A stretch of 12,566 nt of DNA from Pseudomonadota bacterium (lineage in GTDB: Bacteria; Pseudomonadota; Alphaproteobacteria; Rhizobiales; Hyphomicrobiaceae): assembly GCA_023410905.1 (NCBI GenBank), contig JAEYPL010000211.1:1-12566 (forward strand), read 5' to 3'. Positions within the stretch are counted from its first letter, which is position 1, and the number at the start of each line of letters is the position of its first letter. The position numbers were made by a program, and so were the translations under genes. Below are positions 1-5,943 of the stretch, one piece after another. Below the pieces are notes generated by a model. It ran no database searches. It saw nothing but the letters and a program-made list of their open reading frames with translations, and had not been told where the DNA came from.

Positions 1-52
1 CATGAAACACGTTCTTCGCGATATCGAGACCGACCGTGACAGGCTGCACCAT
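1..52 (-). CDS. IS110-family transposase, N-terminal fragment (runs off window)
   Basis: Read on the minus strand from the ATG at 52, the first 17 codons give MVQPVTVGLDIAKNVFH. This matches the start of IS110-family (DEDD, RuvC-like) transposases, whose first catalytic Asp lies in the 'GLDIAKN' motif. A good ribosome binding site, GGAGGAAG, lies about five bases upstream (about 57-64). The gene continues to the left of the window, so its length and integrity cannot be judged. IS110 elements lack conventional long terminal inverted repeats, so I cannot place the element's outer end; it probably lies somewhere in 53-120. The family call rests on only 17 residues, but these are characteristic. 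Confidence 0.75.
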   Translation of the reverse strand, partial: MVQPVTVGLDIAKNVFH

Positions 53-124
53 CTGACTTCCTCCATCTCAAGCTCCGAAAACCATACCGGTCATCGGGCC
101 GGGTGATGGATGCCGTCCACAGCA

Positions 125-364
125 TCAGGAGCTGACCTTCTTCAGTTCCGCGAGGCGTGCCACGGTGTCCTGGTCGCGCCGAAAATTGTCGGCACAGATG
201 GGTGCGAGCACCGTGACGACGGCCTCTGAGGCGCGCTGGCTGGCCTGCGTTGCCGCGCTGCTCGCAGTCGTCCATCCGCCCCAGGTGAATCCGACAAACG
301 CAAGTGCAATCGCGCCGCCTATCGCGCCCCATAGGGCGGGCTTCACTTCAGCTGGCATTTCCAT
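125..364 (-). CDS. Small single-helix membrane protein, hypothetical
   Basis: A 79-aa protein starting MEMPAEVKPALWGAIGG. Residues about 10-30 form one hydrophobic, Gly/Ala/Trp-rich segment (a likely inner-membrane helix). A Ser/Ala/Thr-rich stretch and a polar C-terminal half with one Cys follow. AAGGA lies about ten bases before the start ATG (362-364). Short proteins of this build, with a 'PAEVKPALWGA' opening, are to my knowledge common hypothetical proteins in rhizobia; I know of no assigned function. It stands alone, with IS110 on its left and 266 bp without a gene on its right. A plus-strand reading frame over the same DNA (165-488) has no protein-like features and is taken as a shadow. 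Confidence 0.7.
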   Translation of the reverse strand: MEMPAEVKPALWGAIGGAIALAFVGFTWGGWTTASSAATQASQRASEAVVTVLAPICADNFRRDQDTVARLAELKKVSS

Positions 365-630
365 GATGAGATGTTCCTTGTTCTATGTTGAGCAGCGGTA
401 CCCAGCCAATCGATGCAGGCCGGCAATACCTGACCAATCCGGCCCCGCTTGCAGCGGCGGAGCTCGGTCGATTATTCGAACTGAGTGATGCGACTGCGTG
501 CCGTTGAAGTCCGCCGGATCAAGCTGTGATCCCTACGACCTCCGCACGCCTGGAGATTCTGTTTAGCCGATATACGAGTGCGTCATGCTGATCTAAAGCA
601 GCCTCGCGATGATTCCGCGCCCGGTGACTA

Positions 631-1362
631 TTACCGCTCGTCCGACTGCTCTTGAAATCCCGCCAGAAGCGCGAGCCGGTTCATATTGTGGATCGTTACT
701 TTCCGGTCCTTCAGTGTCATCAGCTTGCGCTCGCGAAGCTGCCGCAGCACACGGTTTACGTGGATCGCGCTCAGGCCCAAGGCGTCGGCGAGAACATACT
801 GATTGAGCGGACAGTCGAATTCCTGCTCGGTAGCGAGGCCGACCAACCGCAGCCGCTCGCTCAACTCGAGGAAAAAATGAGCTGTCCGCTCGATGGCGCT
901 ACGCCGTCCGATGCTGACCAGATGCTCGACAACCATCGCTTCGTCACGGGATGCTGCCCACAGAATGGCCGCACCGAGGCGTGGAAACTCGTTGAAGATC
1001 TCCATCATCCGTGACGCCTCGACACTGCTGACGACGACGTCGGTCAATGCAGAGAAGGAGTGATCAGAGGTCCTCAACAGGACGCTTCTCAAGCCGACAC
1101 AGTCGCCCGGCAGAGGAAACGCAATGATCTGGCGGCCGCCGTCGGGCAGCAGCTTGAAACTGCACGCCCACCCTGCTTGAAGGATATAGGCTAAGTGGCC
1201 CGTCTGTCCCTCGTGTACGAGTTCCTTGCCGGCCTTTAGACGCTGTGGTGACGATTGGAGCTCGGCGAGACAGCCGGCCTCGCGATCCGACAGCTCCATG
1301 AACGTACGGAGCTTTGTCGCGAGATGGCTGACCTTGTGTGGCAATCGATGGCCCTCGTACAT
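631..1362 (-). CDS. Crp/Fnr-family transcriptional regulator
   Basis: A 243-aa protein of normal length for the Crp/Fnr family. Residues about 25-150 form a cyclic-nucleotide-binding-type beta-barrel, including 'AGKELVHEGQ' and 'FPLPGDCVGLRS'. The long dimerisation helix follows, and a Crp-type winged helix-turn-helix occupies about 182-230 ('LADALGLSAIHVNRVLRQL'). The N-terminal cysteine cluster of oxygen-sensing FNR is absent, and the cAMP-binding Arg-Ser pair is not evident, so the ligand is unknown. Many rhizobial members of this type answer to oxygen or redox state, but the sequence does not show that here. No clear Shine-Dalgarno precedes the ATG at 1362; a shorter start at the Met of 'MELSDREAG' is possible. 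It is transcribed away from the 1486 gene, so their promoters share 1363-1485. Confidence 0.88.
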   Translation of the reverse strand: MYEGHRLPHKVSHLATKLRTFMELSDREAGCLAELQSSPQRLKAGKELVHEGQTGHLAYILQAGWACSFKLLPDGGRQIIAFPLPGDCVGLRSVLLRTSDHSFSALTDVVVSSVEASRMMEIFNEFPRLGAAILWAASRDEAMVVEHLVSIGRRSAIERTAHFFLELSERLRLVGLATEQEFDCPLNQYVLADALGLSAIHVNRVLRQLRERKLMTLKDRKVTIHNMNRLALLAGFQEQSDER

Positions 1363-1427
1363 TGTCGCCGGTTTGGTGCGGCAGAGCCTGGCTATCCCAG
1401 GTTAGCAGGGTTTCGCCGCCATCGGTG

Positions 1428-1481
1428 TAGGTCTGGCGTGAATACGCGAAGAATCTTCACGCCACCGAAGAGTGAGACCTA
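1428..1481. promoter_or_regulatory. Nested inverted repeats upstream of the 1486 gene
   Basis: The outer arms TAGGTCT (1428-1434) and AGACCTA (1475-1481) enclose TGGCGTGAA (1434-1442) and TTCACGCCA (1456-1464). Both pairs are perfect complements. Inside lies the short palindrome GAAGAATCTTC (1448-1458). The structure ends five bases before the ATG at 1486 and lies in the divergent region shared with the Crp/Fnr gene. It could be an operator or a 5'-leader hairpin affecting translation. The repeats are seen directly; the role is inferred. Confidence 0.45.
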
Positions 1482-1485
1482 GGCC

Positions 1486-1761
1486 ATGGCGTCGACAAAC
1501 GACATCAAGGACGTTGCCGCCGGATGTGCCGCGCTCGCGATCTGCGAGTCGCTACTGCTCGCGCTGACAGAGTTGAAGATCCTCGACGATGGCGACGCGC
1601 GCGGCATCCTGGAGGATGCGGCCGCTACACATCGCGGGGCCGAGAGTAGTGCACCCGATGCCGCGGTACATCATGAGGCCGCGCATATGATCGAGCACAT
1701 CATCTCCGCCCACAATGCGTTGCCTCGGCGTAGATATCGCGGGCGGGACAAGGAAGAATAG
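1486..1761 (+). CDS. Hypothetical protein, first gene of a two-gene unit
   Basis: A 91-aa mostly helical, soluble-looking protein (MASTNDIKDVAAGCAALAIC...). Its centre 'ESLLLALTELKILDDGDARGILEDAA' has the amphipathic pattern of a compact helical domain, and a His-rich segment (HHEAAHMIEHI) precedes a basic tail. Similar short proteins with an 'ICESLLLALTELKIL'-type motif occur as hypotheticals in rhizobia and methylobacteria as far as I recall; no function is known to me. AGG of the CCTAGG just upstream is the only Shine-Dalgarno candidate, and it lies inside the nested inverted repeats at 1428-1481. The stop is two bases before the GTG of the next gene, so the two are probably co-transcribed. 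Confidence 0.7.
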   Translation: MASTNDIKDVAAGCAALAICESLLLALTELKILDDGDARGILEDAAATHRGAESSAPDAAVHHEAAHMIEHIISAHNALPRRRYRGRDKEE

Positions 1762-1763
1762 CT

Positions 1764-2237
1764 GTGACGAGCGACGCTTTTTCACGATTGGAGGCTGCGA
1801 TCGCAGCATCTGCCGCGGAACGCGACAGGAAAGAGCAGAAAAGCCGCGACGAGCAGGCGGCGAAAGCGCTGCAGCAAGAGCGGGCACGTGCCGCCTGGGC
1901 CATACTGCGCGAGCAGCTCCCAGAGATGGTCTCCAAAATCGATGCTCTGCTAAAAAGGCATGGATATGCAGGCCTCACACTGAAGAGATATGATTTGAAG
2001 CACAGCGATATCGATCGAGCAGTGATCGAGTTCAAGCATAGCGCATACAGTGCTTCGAAGATTCTCGTGTGCGCGGCGTTAGACGGCAAGTTCGCCTGCT
2101 CGATCGGCTCTGTCGACGGCGACGTCGGCTCGACTGAGCTGCAGCTTGAAGACCTCACGGAAGAGCGGATGGAGGAAGCTGTGGCACATGCTGTTGTGGA
2201 ATGCTTGAACGGGCGTCACATCCCCAAGCCCGATTGA
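1764..2237 (+). CDS. Hypothetical protein, second gene of a two-gene unit
   Basis: A 157-aa protein with a GTG start at 1764-1766, preceded by AAGGAAG at about 1750-1756. The start is two bases after the stop of the 91-aa gene, which indicates translational coupling. Residues about 8-50 are a highly charged helix rich in Ala, Arg, Lys, Glu and Gln (probably coiled coil). About 60-157 look like a small alpha/beta domain (LTLKRYDLKHSDIDRAVIEF, then ILVCAALDGKFACSIGS). No enzyme motif or membrane segment is visible, and I do not recognise the family. It is the last intact host gene before the inserted element, followed by 311 bp of non-coding DNA up to the insertion point. Confidence 0.7.
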   Translation: MTSDAFSRLEAAIAASAAERDRKEQKSRDEQAAKALQQERARAAWAILREQLPEMVSKIDALLKRHGYAGLTLKRYDLKHSDIDRAVIEFKHSAYSASKILVCAALDGKFACSIGSVDGDVGSTELQLEDLTEERMEEAVAHAVVECLNGRHIPKPD

Positions 2238-2548
2238 CGCTAGCATCTCACACGTGAGCGCATGTCTGCGGCTCGAAGCCAGTCGGCGCGCTTATCGATG
2301 AGCGGCAGCGATGGCAGAGACAACAACAAGCGCCGCAACAGAAGCTCGCGCATCGAACACTTCGTGCCAACCGATGGTTGAGCCTTGCCGCCCCGCGCTT
2401 CTTGGCAGCTTACGATGGAATGGCGGACGCTCGGGGCGCGGTCGGAGAGAAGTGCCCATGTCCACGGCGCAGACGTCGGCTATCTCTGCGGAGCGTCGTC
2501 TTCTGGCGCAAGGCGCTGTGGCTGGCCCGAGGTCTGCAGTGGTCAGGA
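2238..2548. other. Non-coding left flank of the inserted element
   Basis: No convincing gene is present. Open frames exist on both strands (for example minus 2292-2990), but they cross the element boundary at 2549 or overlap the transposase, have Arg/Pro/Ala-rich shadow composition and match nothing I recognise. If the element and one target copy are removed, 2238-2548 joins 5952-6090 to give about 450 bp between two convergent genes. The last eight bases (2541-2548, GGTCAGGA) are one copy of the target duplication. Confidence 0.6.
2541..2548 (+). repeat. Target-site duplication, left copy (GGTCAGGA)
   Basis: The eight bases immediately before the left terminal inverted repeat are GGTCAGGA. 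They are identical to the eight bases immediately after the right repeat (5944-5951). Eight base pairs is the direct-repeat length known for IS1595-family insertions. Confidence 0.93.
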
Positions 2549-2577
2549 GGCGATTATCGGCTTGACACACCCAAGAC
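2549..2577 (+). repeat. Left terminal inverted repeat
   Basis: It begins GGCGATTATCGGCTTGACAC and is complementary to 5915-5943 at 24 of 29 positions. Mismatches are at repeat positions 8, 11, 13, 20 and 26. It contains the TTGACA -35 hexamer of the transposase promoter. Confidence 0.92.
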
Positions 2578-2590
2578 GGCGTGCTAGGGT
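2562..2590 (+). promoter_or_regulatory. Sigma-70-type promoter of the transposase operon
   Basis: TTGACA (2562-2567) is followed after a 17-bp spacer by TAGGGT (2585-2590). Transcription would start near 2597, about 20 bases before the transposase ATG. The -35 box lies inside the left terminal repeat, so transposase binding to the end would be expected to compete with RNA polymerase. Confidence 0.7.
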
Positions 2591-2615
2591 GCGTTATCCT
2601 TTGGGGATCAACGCC

Positions 2616-3599
2616 ATGTCCGTTCTCAACGCGCCGCACTTCCACAACGAGGACGCCGCCTTTGCGAAGCTGGAGTCCGTGCTCTGGCCGCACGGCCCCG
2701 TGTGCCCGCATTGCGGCAACAATGAGCGCATCTATGCGCTTCAGGGCGTCCGCTCTAAGCCGAGCAAGACGAACCCGGAAGGTGTGGTCCGTCACGGCCT
2801 TAAGAAGTGTGGCCAGTGCCGCAAGCAGTTCACTGTGCGGGTCGGGACCGTGTTCGAGTCCAGCCACATCCCGCTGCACAAGTGGTTTCAGGCGGTCCAC
2901 CTTCTCTGCGCGAGCAAGAAGGGTATCAGCAGCCACCAGCTCCATCGGGTTCTGGAGATCACTTACGAGGCTGCTTGGTTCATGAGCCATCGTATTCGTG
3001 AGGCGATGCGCGCAGGCCCACTTGCACCGATTGGTGGGGGCGGTGGCATTGTCGAGGCTGATGAGACCTACTTCGGCAAGACCGAAGAGAAGCAGCTCGT
3101 ACGCACCAGCGGCAAGCCCTTCAAGGGGAAGGGCAAGGGACCGGCCAACAAGCGTGCCGTAATTGCTCTAGTAGAGCGTGGGGGTTCCGTCCGCTCTTTC
3201 CATGTCGAGCGCGCCGACAAGGCAACCGTTGCCAAGATTGCTGGCGAGAATATCTCTCGCGAAGCCCGCCTGATGACGGACGAGAGCAAGCTATATAAGC
3301 GCCTTGACGTCGCCTCTCACGAGCGCGTCCGCCACGCTGCCAAGGAATATGCCCGTGGCGACGTCAGCACCAATAGTGTCGAGGGCTACTTCAGCATCTT
3401 CAAGCGCGGGATGAAGGGCGTCTATCAGCATTGCTCTGAGAAGCATCTACACCGCTATCTCGCAGAGTTCGATTTCCGCTACAATAACCGCGTTAAGTTG
3501 CGGATCGATGATACGGCCCGCAGCATTGCCGCGCTTCATGGTATAGTAGGTCGGAGACTTACCTACCGGGACTCGTTCAAGCAGGAGGATGTCTCCTGA
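2616..3599 (+). CDS. IS1595-family transposase
   Basis: A 327-aa transposase of full length for the family. It cuts and joins the element ends. The N-terminal zinc ribbon is C30/C33 and C65/C68 (CPHC, CGQC). A helical region follows, then an ISXO2-like RNase-H-fold domain with D149 in 'VEADETYFGK', D222 in 'LMTDESK', and N253/E256 in 'NSVEGYFSIFKRG'. The signature 'EFDFRYNNR' lies near the end. The start is the ATG at 2616, preceded by GGGG nine bases upstream and by the promoter at 2562-2590. An in-frame extension up to 2385 is rejected because it would cross the promoter, the terminal repeat and host DNA. No frameshift or missing catalytic residue is seen. Its stop TGA (3597-3599) shares its A with the next gene's ATG. 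Confidence 0.95.
   Translation: MSVLNAPHFHNEDAAFAKLESVLWPHGPVCPHCGNNERIYALQGVRSKPSKTNPEGVVRHGLKKCGQCRKQFTVRVGTVFESSHIPLHKWFQAVHLLCASKKGISSHQLHRVLEITYEAAWFMSHRIREAMRAGPLAPIGGGGGIVEADETYFGKTEEKQLVRTSGKPFKGKGKGPANKRAVIALVERGGSVRSFHVERADKATVAKIAGENISREARLMTDESKLYKRLDVASHERVRHAAKEYARGDVSTNSVEGYFSIFKRGMKGVYQHCSEKHLHRYLAEFDFRYNNRVKLRIDDTARSIAALHGIVGRRLTYRDSFKQEDVS
3582..3598 (+). promoter_or_regulatory. Hairpin sequestering the Shine-Dalgarno of the DUF433 gene
   Basis: CAGGAG (3582-3587) and CTCCTG (3593-3598) are perfect complements around a five-base loop. The stem contains AGGAGG (3583-3588), the ribosome binding site of the gene starting at 3599, and ends directly before its ATG. Ribosomes finishing the transposase would open it, which points to translational coupling. 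The structure is seen in the sequence; the effect is inferred. Confidence 0.6.
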
Positions 3600-4303
3600 T
3601 GCCGAGCGCACTGGAATTCGACTGGGTCGCCACTACGGCGACCGGCCTTTACCCAGTTTCCTTTGCTGCTCAACTTCTCAAAGAGAAGCAGCGGATCGTC
3701 CGATCTTGGATCGACGGTTACGCGAATAGCGATGCCGAGCCAATCATATGTCGCCAGCTACCGAGATTTGGAGAGCGCACAGTTTTGGGCTTTCTCGATC
3801 TGGTGGAAGCCCGGTTCATCAAACACTTCAGCGATCTCGGCCTCAGCCGGCAAGCCATTCGCAAGGTAGCGATCAAACTTCGAGAAAAGTACAACGAGGA
3901 TCATCCGTTCGCGACGAAGAATAGGTTCCGAACAGACGGCCGCAAAATCTTTATGGAAGTTGTCGAAACGCCGGAAGAGCGTCGGATCATAGACGTGATG
4001 GCCGACAACTTTGTGATGGCTCCGGTCATTGAGCAATCTCTCTTTGACACGATCCTATATGCCAACGACTTGGCGTATCGGTGGCGCCCAATTCCATGGC
4101 TCAAGAACGTCGTCCTCGACCCCAAAGTGTCCTTTGGGAAGCCGGTTGTCGAGGGCGCATGGATACCGACCGCAACGTTGCACAAGTCCTTCGCAGTGTC
4201 TGGTAGCGCTGACGACGTCGCGGATGAATACCTCATCGATGTAGATCTCGTGGAGCAAGCAGTCGCGTTCGAGCGGCTGCTGATGGAGGGGCAGCCGGCT
4301 TGA
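3599..4303 (+). CDS. HTH/DUF433 protein, probable antitoxin of the pair
   Basis: A 234-aa protein with a MerR-like helix-turn-helix region near residues 17-42 (YPVSFAAQLLKEKQRIVRSW) and a helical middle including 'LSRQAIRKVAIKLREKY'. A DUF433 domain lies near 168-225 (NVVLDPKVSFGKPVVEGAWI, then 'SADDVADEYLIDVDLVEQAV'). DUF433 proteins are commonly paired with DUF5615/PIN-like proteins and are treated as VapB-like antitoxins, which is exactly the arrangement here. The longer protein with its own DNA-binding domain suggests that it also autoregulates, possibly at the terminal-repeat promoter (inference). Its ATG overlaps the transposase stop by one base. AGGAGG lies ten bases upstream inside a hairpin. 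Its stop overlaps the next start by four bases. Confidence 0.85.
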   Translation: MPSALEFDWVATTATGLYPVSFAAQLLKEKQRIVRSWIDGYANSDAEPIICRQLPRFGERTVLGFLDLVEARFIKHFSDLGLSRQAIRKVAIKLREKYNEDHPFATKNRFRTDGRKIFMEVVETPEERRIIDVMADNFVMAPVIEQSLFDTILYANDLAYRWRPIPWLKNVVLDPKVSFGKPVVEGAWIPTATLHKSFAVSGSADDVADEYLIDVDLVEQAVAFERLLMEGQPA

Positions 4304-4803
4304 AGATACGGCTGGACAATAACCTTTCCCCGAGGGTGTGTGAGGCAGTCGCCGCCGCACTACCCAACAGGGATGGTTATGAGGTCAGCCACTACGGGAC
4401 TACCCATCCTCCAGGGACCAGCGATCCAGATTGGCTTCGAGCCTTCGCAGCGGATGGCGGCACGGCGATTGTATCGGGTGACGCGAGAATTCTTCAGAAT
4501 TGGCCTGATCTTGTTGCCTACACTGAAACCGGTCTCATCTCGTTCTTTCCGCCACATCCGTTCGAGAAGCTCGATCGCTTCGGGAAGGTGGCTTATATCG
4601 TTCGCTGGTGGCCCGCCATTATTGAGAAGATTAAGATTGGTCAGCCGGGCGATCGGTGGCGCCTGCCCTTCAACTGGGAGCGGCAACACACCAGCATGCA
4701 ATTGTTAGTCGACCCACGGGTAAAGGGACGCAAGGTTGACTCCACGCTCCCCTCGAACGTTGTCAAAATCAGCAAGAAGAGGGCCACAGATGGCGCCCCG
4801 TAA
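4300..4803 (+). CDS. PIN-like (DUF5615-type) protein, probable toxin
   Basis: A 167-aa protein opening MKIRLDNNLSPRVCEAVAAA, a variant of the 'LDENLSP' start of DUF5615 PIN-like proteins. Candidate acidic metal ligands are D6, D42/D44 in 'GTSDPDW' and D61 in 'IVSGDARIL', the usual spacing for a PIN fold that cuts RNA. Here the second acid of the opening motif is Asn (N7-N8), so activity is not assured. It is longer than typical DUF5615 proteins (about 110 aa); the added C-terminal part holds 'YIVRWWPAIIEKIKIG' and a basic tail. The start is TTG (4300-4302) within the upstream stop, with GGAGGGG (4285-4291) eight bases before it. The RNase role is inferred from family and from the DUF433 partner. 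Confidence 0.82.
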   Translation: MKIRLDNNLSPRVCEAVAAALPNRDGYEVSHYGTTHPPGTSDPDWLRAFAADGGTAIVSGDARILQNWPDLVAYTETGLISFFPPHPFEKLDRFGKVAYIVRWWPAIIEKIKIGQPGDRWRLPFNWERQHTSMQLLVDPRVKGRKVDSTLPSNVVKISKKRATDGAP

Positions 4804-4969
4804 AGAGAAGAGTCAGCGCCAGCGCTTTATTGAGGCAGCCCGCGAAGCTGGCGCCAGCGAAGACCCTCTCGAGTTCGAGCGAGCCTTACGCGGCGTAGCC
4901 AAGGCGCCGCCGACAGAGAAAGTGCAAGAGCGCAAGAAGGCTAGGTCGAAAAGCCAAAAAGAGCGCTGA
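4790..4969 (+). CDS. Small basic protein, last gene of the transposase operon
   Basis: A 59-aa, highly charged protein (MAPRKEKSQRQRFIEAAREA...) with Lys/Arg-rich ends around a short helical core 'SEDPLEFERALRGVAKAPP'. It has no membrane segment or Cys. The ATG at 4790 lies 14 bases inside the PIN-like gene and has AAGAGGG six bases upstream, which supports this start over an in-frame start further upstream at 4736. I believe similar small 'RFIEAAREAG...FERALRGVAKA' proteins occur downstream of TA-like pairs in rhizobia, but I cannot name a family. It could be an accessory factor of the pair. Its 3' end overlaps the convergent membrane-protein gene by 29 bp. Confidence 0.7.
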   Translation: MAPRKEKSQRQRFIEAAREAGASEDPLEFERALRGVAKAPPTEKVQERKKARSKSQKER

Positions 4970-5246
4970 TCGCTTTGGGGACGAAGGGGAACATCGCAGC
5001 GATCCCCTGAAGCAGAGTTCCGGCTGCGGCCGTCACAAGAAGCCACAGCTCGACCCCGCGAACTTCAAATTTGCGCCGGGTCACGACGGGCTGACCATTC
5101 CAGTGCAACAACCCATCGTTTGCGACGCCAAACGAACCCAACTCTTCTAGTGAGATTTGCCGCACGCCTTTGGGCCACGTGCTGGGATCGATCTGTCTGA
5201 GGGGTACCTCTCGAAGTTCGCGATCTCTATCTGGCGCGTCAGCCAT
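4941..5246 (-). CDS. Single-helix membrane protein in the right half of the element
   Basis: A 101-aa protein from the ATG at 5246 (MADAPDRDRELREVPLRQID...). The polar N-terminal two thirds include 'WPKGVRQISLEELGSFGVANDGLLHWNG'. One hydrophobic C-terminal segment (LWLLVTAAAGTLLQGIAAMF) probably anchors it in the inner membrane. The start chosen has GGGGA about nine bases upstream and lies 29 bp after the zinc-ribbon gene's stop. An in-frame ATG at 5309 would overlap that gene by 34 bp and lacks a good ribosome binding site. It is co-directional with the zinc-ribbon gene and probably co-transcribed from the right-end promoter. I do not recognise the family and no function can be assigned. Confidence 0.65.
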   Translation of the reverse strand: MADAPDRDRELREVPLRQIDPSTWPKGVRQISLEELGSFGVANDGLLHWNGQPVVTRRKFEVRGVELWLLVTAAAGTLLQGIAAMFPFVPKAISALFGFST

Positions 5247-5275
5247 TGCCGCGTTCCCCACTCGCCTTGTGCTCG

Positions 5276-5875
5276 CTAATTCTTTTCGGGATGAACGGAG
5301 GTCTTCCATCCATGGCTTACGTCTTCGTTTTTTCCCTTGGCGCCGCCGGGGGTGGGATCGGCGTTGCCGCCCTTCTTCTCTTGTTGGGCACCCTTCGCGT
5401 CACCTTTGGCTCGTGACTTGTCGACCAGTTCGATTGTCTGTCTTAAGAGATCGTTTGCGTCGAGCTTTACGTCGAGCTTGATCTCCATCTTGCATTGTTG
5501 AAGCGCGGCAAGCGCGAGCAGCAAGACGGGCCACCTCTTGAGACCACTGAGGCCCTTCACCGCCGCGCCGAGTTCTGGACTTAGAGACTCTGCGCGTGTC
5601 GCAAGCTCAGTCTCGGTTATTTTGCCAGCCTTCGCCTGTTCGATCAGCGATGCGAAGGCTTCGAGTATGTCCTTTGTGAACTGGGGTCCAGAGACAAGCT
5701 TGATGAGGCCATCAGTCCCATCAAAGACACCGTCGACTGCGTAAGCGAGCCCCCCGCAGTAAATGCACGTCTCGGCGTTCCGAAACATTGCAGCACTTTT
5801 GCTTCCCGCAATTGAGAACTGAGACACAAACAACCCGCGGCAGTTCTTGCAATAGGCTGGCGTGATCGAGGCCAT
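5276..5875 (-). CDS. Zinc-ribbon-type protein of unknown function
   Basis: A 199-aa protein whose first 40 residues hold two CxxC knuckles, C9/C12 (CKNC) and C37/C40 (CIYC), typical of a zinc ribbon. A predicted helical domain follows (about 55-150: 'LIKLVSGPQFTKDILEAFA', 'ETELATRAESLSPELGAAV', then a hydrophobic stretch WPVLLLALAALQQC). The disordered Lys/Gly/Asn-rich tail covers about 155-199. AGGGAG lies about nine bases before the ATG at 5875. It is the first gene read inward from the right end of the element, from a promoter whose -35 is in the terminal repeat. The hydrophobic stretch could be membrane-associated. I do not recognise the family; roles such as sensor, immunity or defence factor are open. 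Confidence 0.72.
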   Translation of the reverse strand: MASITPAYCKNCRGLFVSQFSIAGSKSAAMFRNAETCIYCGGLAYAVDGVFDGTDGLIKLVSGPQFTKDILEAFASLIEQAKAGKITETELATRAESLSPELGAAVKGLSGLKRWPVLLLALAALQQCKMEIKLDVKLDANDLLRQTIELVDKSRAKGDAKGAQQEKKGGNADPTPGGAKGKNEDVSHGWKTSVHPEKN

Positions 5876-5902
5876 GACGATGATCTCCCTACAATGTGAG
5901 CA

Positions 5903-5930
5903 AGGTTAATCGGAGTCATGGGTTTGTCAA
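5903..5930 (-). promoter_or_regulatory. Probable inward promoter at the right end
   Basis: On the minus strand TTGACA (5930-5925) lies inside the right terminal repeat. After a 16-bp spacer TAACCT (5908-5903) is the best -10 candidate, which is weaker than the left-end one. It would drive the zinc-ribbon and membrane-protein genes and mirrors the transposase promoter. Confidence 0.5.
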
Positions 5931-5943
5931 CCGGACAATCGCC
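5915..5943 (-). repeat. Right terminal inverted repeat
   Basis: Read inward on the minus strand it begins GGCGATTGTCCGGTTGACAA and matches the left repeat at 24 of 29 positions with no gap. The outer seven bases GGCGATT are identical. Confidence 0.92.

Larger units (their letters stand above)
2549..5943 (+). mobile_element. Complete IS1595-family transposon with five passenger genes
   Basis: The 3,395-bp element is bounded by 29-bp imperfect inverted repeats (2549-2577 and 5915-5943; 24 of 29 positions match without gaps) and by a perfect 8-bp target duplication. It encodes an IS1595-type transposase, then on the same strand an HTH/DUF433 protein, a PIN-like protein and a 59-aa basic protein. 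On the opposite strand it encodes a one-helix membrane protein and a zinc-ribbon protein. IS1595 elements are typically near 0.7-1.5 kb with the transposase alone, though passenger-carrying members are known. Here more than two thirds of the element is cargo. The intact duplication and open frames suggest a recent and possibly still active insertion. Confidence 0.9.

Noticed and set aside
586..600. TGCT-7-AGCA inverted repeat downstream of the Crp/Fnr gene
   Set aside because: Only 4-bp arms, no T-run; too weak to call an operator or terminator.
2385..2615. In-frame N-terminal extension of the transposase (77 codons)
   Set aside because: It crosses host DNA, the target duplication, the terminal repeat and the promoter. 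Translation has no family similarity; the ATG at 2616 gives the normal zinc-ribbon start.
2292..2990. 232-aa minus-strand open frame
   Set aside because: It spans the insertion boundary at 2549 and is antisense to the transposase; its composition is that of a shadow frame.
4736..4789. Upstream in-frame start for the 59-aa protein
   Set aside because: No ribosome binding site and deep overlap with the PIN-like gene; the ATG at 4790 has AAGAGGG at good spacing.
5247..5309. Longer start for the membrane protein
   Set aside because: It would overlap the zinc-ribbon gene by 34 bp without a Shine-Dalgarno; the ATG at 5246 has GGGGA.
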